DNA from: Burkholderiaceae bacterium
Lineage (GTDB): Bacteria; Pseudomonadota; Gammaproteobacteria; Burkholderiales; Burkholderiaceae
NCBI GenBank assembly: GCA_947374315.1
Contig: CANCBK010000078.1
Coordinates: 1-7,261 of the forward strand
Direction: 5' to 3'
Length of the DNA: 7,261 nt
Shown: piece after piece, positions 1-6,853 of the stretch
How the letters are laid out: each line of letters opens with the position of its first letter
Position numbering within the stretch: position 1 is the first letter of the stretch
Made by a program: the position numbers and the translations under genes
The notes under the pieces: model-generated
Seen by the model: the letters and a program-made list of their open reading frames with translations, nothing else
The model's database searches: none
What the model was told of the DNA's origin: nothing

Positions 1-1644
1 TGTGTGCTACCGGTGATTCCATTCATTTTCGCCAAATCAGATCAACCGTTTCGCAGGACGGGCTTACCCATCTTGCTGGGCATGGCAAGCACCTTTACGG
101 TCCTAGCCTGTATTGCTGCTGTTGGTGGAGCATGGTTAGTCCAACTGAATCAATATGGGCGCTATGTGGCCATGGCACTCCTCTTGGTCTTTGGTCTTGC
201 CTTAATTTTTCCGACCATTTCTGAGCGACTAATGGGTCCTTTAGTCAATTTTGGAGGACGTTTACAAGAACGCGCCGATCAACAAGGCAGCGTGAAAGGC
301 TCGCTGCTATTGGGTGTCGCAGTGGGATTCTTATGGGCGCCCTGTGCTGGGCCAATCCTTGGTCTGGTATTGGCCGGAACAGCATTAAACGGACTTAATG
401 GCTATAGCGCACTCTTATTACTGATCTTTGCAGCAGGCGCAGCAACTTCCTTAGGCATTGCTTTATTGGCGGGTTCTAAGGTTCTAGGCGTGATTAAAAA
501 GGGTTTTGGTGCGGAAGAATGGATCCGAAAAATCATGGGCGTGGCAGTTGTTTTGGGCGTCATTTCTATTGCCTTTGGCTGGGATACTCGTTTTTTATCG
601 CGGCTAGCTTACTTTAATACCGCCGATACAGAACAAGTACTCATTAGGCAACTAAGTGACATAAAGCCAGATCAAACAGCACTTAAAAATCAAATGCCAT
701 CATTAGCAGGCGCTACCCAATGGATCAATAGCCAACCATTAACAAATGAACAATTGCATGGCAAGGTGGTCTTGATTGATTTTTGGACATACTCTTGCAT
801 CAATTGCATTCGCACCCTACCCTACCTCAAGGCGTGGGATGCCAAATATCGAGATAAGGGGTTAGTCATCATTGGCGTTCATGCCCCTGAGTTTGCCTTT
901 GAAAAAGTACCTACGAATGTGCAACACGCAGTCTCTCAATTTGACCTTCAATACCCGATCGCTCTTGATAACCACTACTCCATTTGGAATGCGTTTCATA
1001 ATCAATATTGGCCGGCCCATTACCTAGTGGACGCTAATGGCGTCATTCGAGATGAGCACTTCGGTGAAGGCGCCTATGAGGAAACAGAAAAACAGATTCA
1101 AACTCTTTTGCTGGAAGCGAATCCCAACTTACCAGCATTTGATAGTAAATCAGTGGTCGTTCGCGGGACTGGCGCTACTGCACCAGCGGCAAATATGCCT
1201 ACCTCACCTGAAACCTACATTGGTTATGCCCGGCAAGAAGGGTTTTCATCCCCCGAAGGAATATTACAAGATGGAGCGAGAACATACTCCGTGCCCGGGA
1301 AGCTCAAGCTGAATGATTGGGCGTTATCTCACTCGTGGATTATTGGCCCTGAATCAGCATCGCTACAAAACCCCAATGGCTCGATTGATTATCACTTTAT
1401 AGGAAGAGATCTCCATCTTGTCATGGGCTCTAGAGACAATACTCCAATACGGTTTAAGGTCACCCTAGACGGAAAGGCCCCATCAGAAAGTCATGGCTCC
1501 GATATAGATGCCCAAGGGTATGGCGTCATAAAGGAAGAGCGCCTCTATCAACTCATACGCTCAAATCAAGCCGATTCAAGTCATTTATTTAAGATTGAAT
1601 TTTTGGATAGCGGGGCCATCTTATTTGCTTTTACATTTGGGTGA
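1..1644 (+). CDS. dipZ: DipZ-type thiol-disulfide protein: CcdA-like membrane domain + thioredoxin + C-terminal DipZ domain (5' partial)
   Basis: Predicted to carry reducing equivalents across the inner membrane to a periplasmic thioredoxin domain, as DsbD/CcdA-family proteins do. The reading frame is open to the left edge: codon 1 is Cys, followed by VLPVIPF, the classic CcdA first-cysteine motif, so the GTG at base 4 is internal and the true start lies upstream. The partner cysteine is Cys115 in WAPCAGP. Hydrophobic helices lie near residues 20-45, 52-75, 97-130, 133-160 and 174-195 (numbered from base 1). A TlpA/ResA-like thioredoxin domain follows at about 225-370, with the CINC active site (Cys266/Cys269) and probable cis-Pro338 in YWPAHYLVD. 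Residues about 400-547, starting SPETYIGYAR, match the C-terminal domain of mycobacterial DipZ-like proteins, thought to be carbohydrate-binding-like. The gene ends in tandem TGA TGA stops. The physiological partner is unknown; cytochrome c maturation or periplasmic thiol repair are both possible. Family call is firm. Confidence 0.9.
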   Translation, partial: CVLPVIPFIFAKSDQPFRRTGLPILLGMASTFTVLACIAAVGGAWLVQLNQYGRYVAMALLLVFGLALIFPTISERLMGPLVNFGGRLQERADQQGSVKGSLLLGVAVGFLWAPCAGPILGLVLAGTALNGLNGYSALLLLIFAAGAATSLGIALLAGSKVLGVIKKGFGAEEWIRKIMGVAVVLGVISIAFGWDTRFLSRLAYFNTADTEQVLIRQLSDIKPDQTALKNQMPSLAGATQWINSQPLTNEQLHGKVVLIDFWTYSCINCIRTLPYLKAWDAKYRDKGLVIIGVHAPEFAFEKVPTNVQHAVSQFDLQYPIALDNHYSIWNAFHNQYWPAHYLVDANGVIRDEHFGEGAYEETEKQIQTLLLEANPNLPAFDSKSVVVRGTGATAPAANMPTSPETYIGYARQEGFSSPEGILQDGARTYSVPGKLKLNDWALSHSWIIGPESASLQNPNGSIDYHFIGRDLHLVMGSRDNTPIRFKVTLDGKAPSESHGSDIDAQGYGVIKEERLYQLIRSNQADSSHLFKIEFLDSGAILFAFTFG

Positions 1645-1866
1645 TGATCCACCAACAGAGCTTTCTCAATCATATCTTTCTGGCCGATTTAAATTTCCTA
1701 GATCAGCCATCAGGAGATGGCCACAGCCTTAAATATAGAATGGATTTTGACAAGGATCAAAAAAACTAGACTTACATTTTTTGAATTTCATTTCAGCATA
1801 TTTTCCATCAATCAAAGTGCTAGGATGATCAAAAGGTCATTCCATACTGGAAATATATTAGGACAC
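1645..1866. other. Intergenic region between dipZ and the diguanylate cyclase
   Basis: These 222 bases are AT-rich and hold no gene I can support. The cyclase frame stays open back to an ATG at 1717, but the 50 residues this would add have no recognisable domain. The ATG at 1717 has AGGAG directly against it with no spacer, so I treat the stretch as leader or promoter DNA. A perfect 6-bp hairpin (GCCATC, loop AGGA, GATGGC, 1706-1721) is present but has no T-tract, so it is not a convincing terminator for dipZ. Confidence 0.5.
1747..1777 (+). promoter_or_regulatory. Possible sigma-70 promoter for the cyclase gene (weak)
   Basis: A perfect -35 hexamer TTGACA lies at 1747-1752. The -10 is poor: TAGACT at 1767-1772 gives a 14-base spacer and TTACAT at 1772-1777 gives 19 bases, neither the preferred 17. 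If real, transcription would begin around 1780-1785, inside the longest version of the cyclase frame, which would favour the shorter start at 1867. Only the -35 match is strong, so this is tentative. Confidence 0.25.
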
Positions 1867-2940
1867 ATGAAGCAAACAGATCAAACCCTTCTCGAGCAGA
1901 TGAGGATCACCGAGCTTGAAATCAGCTATCGCCAAGACTTGTTAAGCTTCCACGAAGAGGACATCAAGCGACTGAAGCTGTGTAGACCGCTAATTGAATC
2001 AAAGATTGATGTTCTCGTGCAGAAATTCTATCAACAACAAACAAGTATTGCTGAAATAGCCCTTCTGATCGGTGATGCAGGCACCCTTGAGCGCTTACAA
2101 AAGGCCCAGCGTAGGTATGTTCTCGATATGTTTAGCGGCGTTTATGACCTTGAGTATGTCAATAATCGCTTACGGATCGGTTTAGTGCACAAACGTATCG
2201 GGGTAGAGCCCAAGCTATATCTAGCGGCGATCTCAAGCCTGAAGAGCCTGATCGAAAACCTCATTCAAGATTCGATTCCAGACCAGAAGGAAGCGCTTGA
2301 AAATATAAATTCCCTGGGAAAACTATTTCTCTTTGACATCACCTTAGTCTTTGAAACCTATATTCGCAGTCTTGTCTCGGAAATACAGATCGCCAGGGAA
2401 AAATCTGAGGTTTACGCGAAGAATTTAGAGGAAAAAGTGAGACAAAGAACGTCTCAGATTGATGAGTTGATGCGTACTGATGCATTGACCGGGCTCCTGA
2501 ATGTCCGATACCTATCCGAAACATTAACTATCGCAATTCGTGCTGCCCAACGTCGATCCGAAGTGGTGTCACTGGTTTTTCTTGATATTGATAAATTCAA
2601 AAAAATTAATGATGACCAAGGACATCAACGTGGTGATGAAATCCTACGCACGGTTGGGGCGGCGATCAAGCTGGTATCGCGAACCGATGATTTTGCCTTC
2701 CGCTATGGAGGTGATGAATTTTGTGTCATTTTACCGAACTGCCGGGAGAATTTAGCGCGCGAGATCTATGTTTCGCGTCTAAACGCAGAACTCAATCGGC
2801 ACGAACCCAATTTAAAGATTAGCGCAGGGATTTTGCAGACAGGGCCCGATGAGTATGGTGAGCCTGACGCGCTTATCCAGGAAGTGGATGCGCTAATGTA
2901 TAAAGCAAAAAAAATGAGCAGTAATGCATCAAATCCCTAG
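1867..2940 (+). CDS. Globin-coupled haem-sensor diguanylate cyclase (DosC/DgcO-like)
   Basis: Predicted to make cyclic di-GMP from two GTP under control of a haem-bound gas ligand, most likely O2; cytoplasmic, as no membrane helix is visible. From the 1867 start it has 357 residues. Residues about 15-150 resemble the sensor globin of E. coli DosC: KFYQ places Tyr55 at the B-helix distal position (DosC Tyr43), and RIGLVHKRIGVEP places His108 at the proximal haem ligand (DosC His98), with similar separation (53 versus 55). A charged helix (about 160-200, including LEEKVRQRTSQIDEL) links directly to the GGDEF domain starting TDALTGLLN near 204, without the extra middle domain of DosC. Catalytic features are intact: Asp240 in FLDIDKF, Asn248, Asp257 and GGDEF at 281-285. 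RTDD at 272-275, five residues before GGDEF, is a product-inhibition I-site. The start is uncertain: an in-frame ATG at 1717 adds 50 residues, but the 1867 ATG better fits globin length and has AGGA just upstream (1860-1863, tight spacing). It runs towards the ATPase remnant on the other strand. Confidence 0.88.
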   Translation: MKQTDQTLLEQMRITELEISYRQDLLSFHEEDIKRLKLCRPLIESKIDVLVQKFYQQQTSIAEIALLIGDAGTLERLQKAQRRYVLDMFSGVYDLEYVNNRLRIGLVHKRIGVEPKLYLAAISSLKSLIENLIQDSIPDQKEALENINSLGKLFLFDITLVFETYIRSLVSEIQIAREKSEVYAKNLEEKVRQRTSQIDELMRTDALTGLLNVRYLSETLTIAIRAAQRRSEVVSLVFLDIDKFKKINDDQGHQRGDEILRTVGAAIKLVSRTDDFAFRYGGDEFCVILPNCRENLAREIYVSRLNAELNRHEPNLKISAGILQTGPDEYGEPDALIQEVDALMYKAKKMSSNASNP

Positions 2941-3045
2941 CGCCATCAGAATCACCAAACGTGAGCACCCAAGATTGATCCATTAAGCACATACAATTTG
3001 CATTCATTAGACCCGAATAACTCAATAGAAACTATTTCAAGGAAA
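2941..3045. other. Short convergent intergenic region
   Basis: This 105-base gap separates the convergent cyclase gene and ATPase remnant. I see no hairpin with a T-tract that would serve as a bidirectional terminator. The heptamer GAAACTA occurs twice as a direct repeat (near 3028 and 3042), which is probably chance. Confidence 0.4.
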
Positions 3046-3740
3046 CTACTTGGGCATTATTTTCTTCTCTGAACCTAATCTCTTGATGATCCAATACTTA
3101 ATCCAGTCATTGATCAGAAGACAAGTCAACATCGCATACAGAAATATCCCCAGAATTTGCCATCCCGGCAGAGTTCCCATTCCTGGTAGGCCATAGACTG
3201 CTAGGATGCTACCGGCAATAATTTCAAAAACAAAAGGAAGCCAAGAGAATTGGCCCGGGCCGAGCACTCCAAAAGTGAAGTCGCTCTCGAATCGAGAGAA
3301 TAGAAAATGCCCCAAAATACAGTAGGCACAAGAAGCTAAATGTATTCAAAGCCTCATGATTGCTGTTTAAGGCCAAGTGATCCCAGCCATATCGCCAGCC
3401 AATGCGCATCCCTTAAAACGCGAACTTGAATCCGTAAACGCTGCTTTAGGGTTTCAATGATGGATGAGGCTCGTCGCTCCAGGAAAAAACTTAAGGACGC
3501 ATTCACCGTCAATAAAATGCTAACAACCATCAGGTCGTCGTATTTTTGAAGAAGCAGGGAAATAAAAAGAATGAGCTCTAGCATCCAAGATGAGGGCCCT
3601 CAAAACTTCCTTAAGAACTGCGCCAAGGGATGATCTACTCTACTTGCTAGCTCATTAAAGCCATATTGCTTTGATCTGCGGATGACTTCAGCAAGACTGA
3701 GCCCGCGACTTAAGTCGGCATCTAAACTCCCTATCTCCAT
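3046..3740 (-). pseudogene. Remnant of a PMA-type proton-efflux P-type ATPase: nonsense mutation, large internal deletion, frameshift
   Basis: Three fragments in three minus-strand frames rebuild the two ends of one plasma-membrane H+-ATPase. (1) From ATG 3740 the frame reads DLSRGLSLAEVIRRSKQYG, the N-terminal cation-ATPase segment, then FLRKF, a TGA at 3602-3600 where the family has Trp (FWGP), then GPSSWMLE. The same frame continues through M1/M2 to FFLERRASS and VRVLRDAHW (about 3399). (2) The frame then changes to ALNTFSFLCLLYFG and IRERLHFWSARP, which resembles the M8 region near the C terminus. (3) Within paired A-runs at 3226-3235 it shifts again to FVFEIIAGSILAVYGLPG and LLINDWIKY, the last helix or helices, ending at 3046. 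Everything between M2 and about M7 is gone: actuator domain, DKTGT phosphorylation site and nucleotide domain. Full-length relatives have roughly 800-900 residues; about 230 codons remain. The gene starts 48 bases after the outer-membrane factor stop. An alternative TTG start at 3770 has GAGGA at 3785-3781. No pump can be made from it. Confidence 0.82.
3370..3401 (-). other. Probable deletion junction inside the ATPase pseudogene
   Basis: N-terminal ATPase similarity ends at VLRDAHW (TGG at 3401-3399). C-terminal similarity resumes, in another frame, by about ALNTFSF. The heptamer TGGCTGG (minus strand) occurs twice here, at 3401-3395 and 3389-3383, so the join sits among short direct repeats. 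The exact breakpoint cannot be fixed without an intact homologue. Confidence 0.5.
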
Positions 3741-3788
3741 GACGCTTTCACCATCACTATCATTTACCAAGAGATACTTGTCCTCACT

Positions 3789-5237
3789 TTATTGTGGGGT
3801 TTCTTTCCAACCACCACCTAGCGCCACGTATAAGGCAACTGTATCTTGATACCGTTGTGCTAAGGCCTGTATATAGGCAATGCTGGCTTGATGGTATTGA
3901 ACATCGGCAACCAATACACTCAAGTAATCGACCAAACCAGCGTTATAGCTAATTTGCTGCAACTTGAGCGCATCAGATGACGCCCTCTTGGCATCCAATA
4001 ACCCTTGCAGGGCCTGCGCATCATGTTCAAGAGCCGTTAATGTATCGGCAACCTGGGAAAATGCAGTCAACACTGTTTCTCTATAACTAGCTTGCGCTTG
4101 CTGATATGCATCTAGCGCAGCTTGTCTTGCGTAAAAAAGACTGCCACCCATAAAAACAGGAATATTGATACTGGGTCCAACGCTCCAGAACTGCTGGCTT
4201 GGGGCGGATAGGTTCGCAAATACATTATTAGCTACCCCGTATCCTGCATTTAAGGTGACGCTTGGAAACATATTCGCGGTTGCCACGCCAACATCCGCGC
4301 TCGCAACATGCATTTGCGCCTCAGCAGCAAGAATATCCGGCCTACTACGCACCAACTCCGATGGCAAGCTTACAGGGATATCAGAAGGCAGTATCAAGCT
4401 CTCCAAAGAGATTGTTGGCAGGCTGACATGGGATGGATCAACCCCTTCCAACACAGCCAATAAATGCTCCGCTTGACTAACGCGTTGGCGTAAAGGAGCA
4501 ATTGAGGCCTCATTGCTGGCAATGAGACTTTGAATACTCAAAACCGTTGCATAAGCAGCCGTCCCTCCGGTCACTTGAGCCTTTGCTACCTTTAGCTGAT
4601 CTTTCTCAAGCGCAATGAGTTCCTCTGTTGAGTGGATTTCTTCCAAATAAGCAGCCCGGGCGATACTGGTATTCACCACATTGGCAGACAGCATTAAATA
4701 GGCAGCAACAGTGGAATTCTTCTGAAAATCCACTAGAGCCTTCAAGGCCTCCACCTGACGTCTTTCGCCACCAAATACATCGAGCACATAGCTCACATTT
4801 GCGCTCGCCGTACTCAGATTAAATATGGACCCTGGATTTGAGGACCCTAATCGTATTGGAGCCACTGAGGTACGTGAAGCACCCAAACCGATAGAGACTT
4901 GAGGGAAAAAGATTCCATAACCAGCGCGCAATAAATCCTGACTTTGTTTTAGGCTGGCCTCCGATGCCTGTAAAGAGGCATTTTGTTTCAGAGCCTGATC
5001 AACAATATTATTTAAACTTTCAGCCTTGAACATTTCCCACCAATGCTGATCCGCCATAGGCCCGTAATAAAAATGCTGGGCTTTACCCTCCACCTCCACA
5101 CTTTCATTCAGAAGCGGCTTTGTTGAGTAGGAAGCATCCTGCGGGGCTTGGGGGGATACAAAATCGAGGCCAACAGCACAAGCGCTGAGCCCAGCCGCCA
5201 GCAACATAGCAACGATGGTTTTATTACTTACTGACAT
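3789..5237 (-). CDS. Outer-membrane efflux lipoprotein, NodT/TolC-type outer-membrane factor
   Basis: The outer-membrane exit duct of the tripartite exporter encoded with it; expected to form a trimeric barrel plus periplasmic alpha-helical tunnel. The 482-residue length is normal for the NodT family. Residues 1-20 form a lipoprotein signal with lipobox LSAC, placing the lipidated Cys at position 20. The +2 residue is Ala rather than Asp, compatible with outer-membrane sorting. After it come WWEMF (66-70) and two outer-membrane-efflux repeats, about 70-265 and 290-475. Family hallmarks are VLDVFGG (151-157), LVRSRPDI followed by AAEAQ (295-307), ANMFPSVTL (321-329) and the terminal YVALGGGW (470-477). 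The ATG at 5237 overlaps the adaptor stop by 14 bases and has AGGAA at 5245-5241, inside the adaptor's last codons. It is therefore the fourth gene of the operon, probably translationally coupled. Distal to it lies only the broken ATPase gene. RND pumps also use such factors, but the context here is an ABC system. Confidence 0.92.
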   Translation of the reverse strand: MSVSNKTIVAMLLAAGLSACAVGLDFVSPQAPQDASYSTKPLLNESVEVEGKAQHFYYGPMADQHWWEMFKAESLNNIVDQALKQNASLQASEASLKQSQDLLRAGYGIFFPQVSIGLGASRTSVAPIRLGSSNPGSIFNLSTASANVSYVLDVFGGERRQVEALKALVDFQKNSTVAAYLMLSANVVNTSIARAAYLEEIHSTEELIALEKDQLKVAKAQVTGGTAAYATVLSIQSLIASNEASIAPLRQRVSQAEHLLAVLEGVDPSHVSLPTISLESLILPSDIPVSLPSELVRSRPDILAAEAQMHVASADVGVATANMFPSVTLNAGYGVANNVFANLSAPSQQFWSVGPSINIPVFMGGSLFYARQAALDAYQQAQASYRETVLTAFSQVADTLTALEHDAQALQGLLDAKRASSDALKLQQISYNAGLVDYLSVLVADVQYHQASIAYIQALAQRYQDTVALYVALGGGWKETPQ

Positions 5238-6162
5238 GTTTTCCTATATACACATCCACCAGCTGACCGGGATAAATAGTCATGTCTTTAGGTTTTTCAA
5301 AACTGAAAATGACCGGAAGTACGCGCACATCCACCCTTTCAGTTCTTTGATTCGATAGCTCAATTTTCGGAGAAACATTCGGCTGAAAGCGCACAATCTT
5401 TAAAGGCATCTTGGAGGTGGATCCACGAATAAACATATAAGCATCAATCTCGCCAGCATTTGGCAAGCGCTGCAGCAGAACTTCATCGACATAACATCGA
5501 ACTGCTAGAGTGCCTCCACTAGAGCCCATCACCATAATCGGCTGATTTTGCTGTGAATAGGTGTCATAAACACCTTGCGCGGATATATAACTTCCAACAG
5601 CAGTATTAATGGAGATGATTTTCCCAGCAGCTAAAGAATGTATTTGATATTTAGAAAGCAAGCTTGCCGCAGTTTCATATTGCCTTTGGCTCACCTCTAA
5701 ATTAGCCCTGGCTAAACCCACAGCATCTTTGGCACCATCTAAAGCATCTTTACTAACAGCCCTTGGGTCAATGTCAAACGCAGCCTTTTGCTTTTGATAG
5801 GCATCCTCCGAGGTCTTAAGAGCAGCCCGAGAAGCATTAATCTGAGCTTTAGCCTGTTCCGTGGCAGCCTTTTGCACTGAATTATTGATAGCTAGTAGCG
5901 ACGCTCCAGCAAGGACATCTTGATCTTCTTTTACAAAAATTTGCTCTACAGTGCCAGGAACCTCGGGATAGATATTGATATTAGAGCCACTGGCCTGAAG
6001 AGTCTCCACAATTCCCTCGGCATAAATTCCATCTTCATAGGGGTTGGATGCAGGAGTAAAAGCAGGTGGCAATGGATTTTGAGTTCTGCCCCAATAGTAA
6101 GCCGTTGATATTGCCAAGAGCACGCCAATCAGCGCCAAGGAAATCAGAAGTTTATTTTTCAT
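5224..6162 (-). CDS. Periplasmic adaptor (membrane fusion protein, HlyD/DevB/MacA type) of an ABC exporter
   Basis: Bridges the inner-membrane ABC complex to the outer-membrane factor. From the ATG at 6162 it has 312 residues: an N-terminal membrane anchor (about 4-22, KLLISLALIGVLLAIS) with no lipobox; a biotinyl-lipoyl half around 58-92 (YPEVPGTVEQIFVKEDQDV); a short alpha-helical hairpin about 95-172; the second lipoyl half near 173-195 (IHSLAAGKIISI); and a beta-barrel/membrane-proximal part to the end (VDVRVLPV, YPGQLVDVYIG). The frame extends 7 codons further to 6183, but that codon is TTG; the ATG at 6162 leaves a normal signal-anchor N terminus and an 11-base overlap with the ATPase gene, so I prefer it. 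At the hairpin tip Ser137 (AVSKDALDGA) aligns with the Ser of the RLS motif used to dock on TolC-type ducts, while the Arg and Leu positions are Lys126 and Asp130. Assignment to the DevB rather than the MacA branch is uncertain. Confidence 0.88.
   Translation of the reverse strand: MKNKLLISLALIGVLLAISTAYYWGRTQNPLPPAFTPASNPYEDGIYAEGIVETLQASGSNINIYPEVPGTVEQIFVKEDQDVLAGASLLAINNSVQKAATEQAKAQINASRAALKTSEDAYQKQKAAFDIDPRAVSKDALDGAKDAVGLARANLEVSQRQYETAASLLSKYQIHSLAAGKIISINTAVGSYISAQGVYDTYSQQNQPIMVMGSSGGTLAVRCYVDEVLLQRLPNAGEIDAYMFIRGSTSKMPLKIVRFQPNVSPKIELSNQRTERVDVRVLPVIFSFEKPKDMTIYPGQLVDVYIGKHVSK
5241..5245 (-). promoter_or_regulatory. Ribosome-binding site of the outer-membrane factor gene
   Basis: AGGAA on the minus strand lies three bases before the ATG at 5237, inside the 3' end of the adaptor gene. 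The spacing is slightly tight, but it supports the chosen start and coupled translation. Confidence 0.45.
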
Positions 6163-6853
6163 TCGCAGTTCTTTCAATTCCAATCACTTTGCCATCTTCC
6201 ATCTTCATAATGGCATCTGCATATTCAAATATACGATTGTCGTGAGTCACAATAATGATGCATCGATTTGGGTTCAGAATCTTGCTTTTAATAAACTCAA
6301 GAATTTTTCTTCCAGTATCACCATCTAGCGATGCTGTAGGCTCATCAAAGATCAAAATATCAGGCTGAGCCGCAATTGCCCTAGCTATCGCAACCCGCTG
6401 CTGCTCTCCACCGCTTAATTTCATAGGCGGAAGATCCGCCTTATTTTTCAAACCCACGATATCCAAATACTCTTGCGCAATGGCAATGGCCTCATCCCAA
6501 GGCATTCTTCGCAGAATCAGCGGTATCGCCACGTTCTCAGCAGTAGTTAAGCGTGGGAATAAATGAAAGTCTTGAAATACAAAGCCAATCTTATTTAAGC
6601 GAAAGTCCGCCAAATCATTCGATGAAAGACTCCATAAATTCTTATCCCCAACAAGGACCTCACCAGAGTTTGGCTGCAGAATTCCAGAAATCATGCTGAG
6701 CAAGGTCGTTTTACCGCTCCCAGAAGGGCCGACAATAAACAATATCTCACCAGCGAGCGCCTCAAAGCTAACATCCCTCACTGCAAATGTCCTGGCGTCA
6801 CCCTCGCCAAAACATTTATTTAAATTGCTCGCTTTTAGGGCTACCTGTTTCAT
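6152..6853 (-). CDS. ABC transporter ATP-binding protein (DevA/LolD/MacB-type exporter ATPase)
   Basis: Hydrolyses ATP on the cytoplasmic face to drive the adjacent FtsX-type permease. All nucleotide-binding motifs are intact in 233 residues: Walker A GPSGSGKTT (42-50), Q-loop Gln94 in FVFQDFHLFPRLT, signature LSGGEQQ (146-152), Walker B ILIFDE (166-171, catalytic Glu171), D-loop SLD (175-177) and H-loop His204 in IVTHD. The FVFQ.F.L.P.LTA.ENV pattern and size fit the MacB/LolD/DevA class, which works by mechanotransmission rather than classical import. The start codon directly abuts the permease stop (TAAATG), with the ribosome-binding site AGGGG at 6862-6858 inside the permease end. The 3' end overlaps the adaptor start by 11 bases. 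Unlike MacB, ATPase and membrane domain are separate polypeptides, as in DevCA or LolCDE. The presence of an adaptor and outer-membrane factor argues against a lipoprotein-sorting Lol role. Confidence 0.93.
   Translation of the reverse strand: MKQVALKASNLNKCFGEGDARTFAVRDVSFEALAGEILFIVGPSGSGKTTLLSMISGILQPNSGEVLVGDKNLWSLSSNDLADFRLNKIGFVFQDFHLFPRLTTAENVAIPLILRRMPWDEAIAIAQEYLDIVGLKNKADLPPMKLSGGEQQRVAIARAIAAQPDILIFDEPTASLDGDTGRKILEFIKSKILNPNRCIIIVTHDNRIFEYADAIMKMEDGKVIGIERTANEK

Noticed and set aside
1037..1312. 91-residue ORF on the + strand within dipZ
   Set aside because: It overlaps the conserved thioredoxin and DipZ domains in another frame and shows no recognisable motif.
1706..1721. Hairpin GCCATC-AGGA-GATGGC as a terminator of dipZ
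   Set aside because: The stem is only 6 bp and is not followed by a T-tract; it could arise by chance.
3046..3315. An 89-residue membrane protein as a separate gene
   Set aside because: Its first residues are an off-frame reading of the ATPase segment IRERLHFWSARP; only the part after the frameshift resembles a protein family, and that is the C-terminal end of the broken ATPase.
3354..3584. A 76-residue membrane protein as a separate gene
   Set aside because: The same frame continues upstream through a TGA at 3602-3600 into a clear ATPase N-terminal segment, so it is an internal piece of the pseudogene.
4165..4822. ORFs on the + strand antisense to the outer-membrane factor gene
   Set aside because: They are shadow frames of a well-conserved gene, with no ribosome-binding site or motif to support them.
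6160..6183. Adaptor start at 6183
   Set aside because: The codon is TTG, it would add seven charged residues before the membrane anchor and a 32-base overlap; the ATG at 6162 is more plausible.
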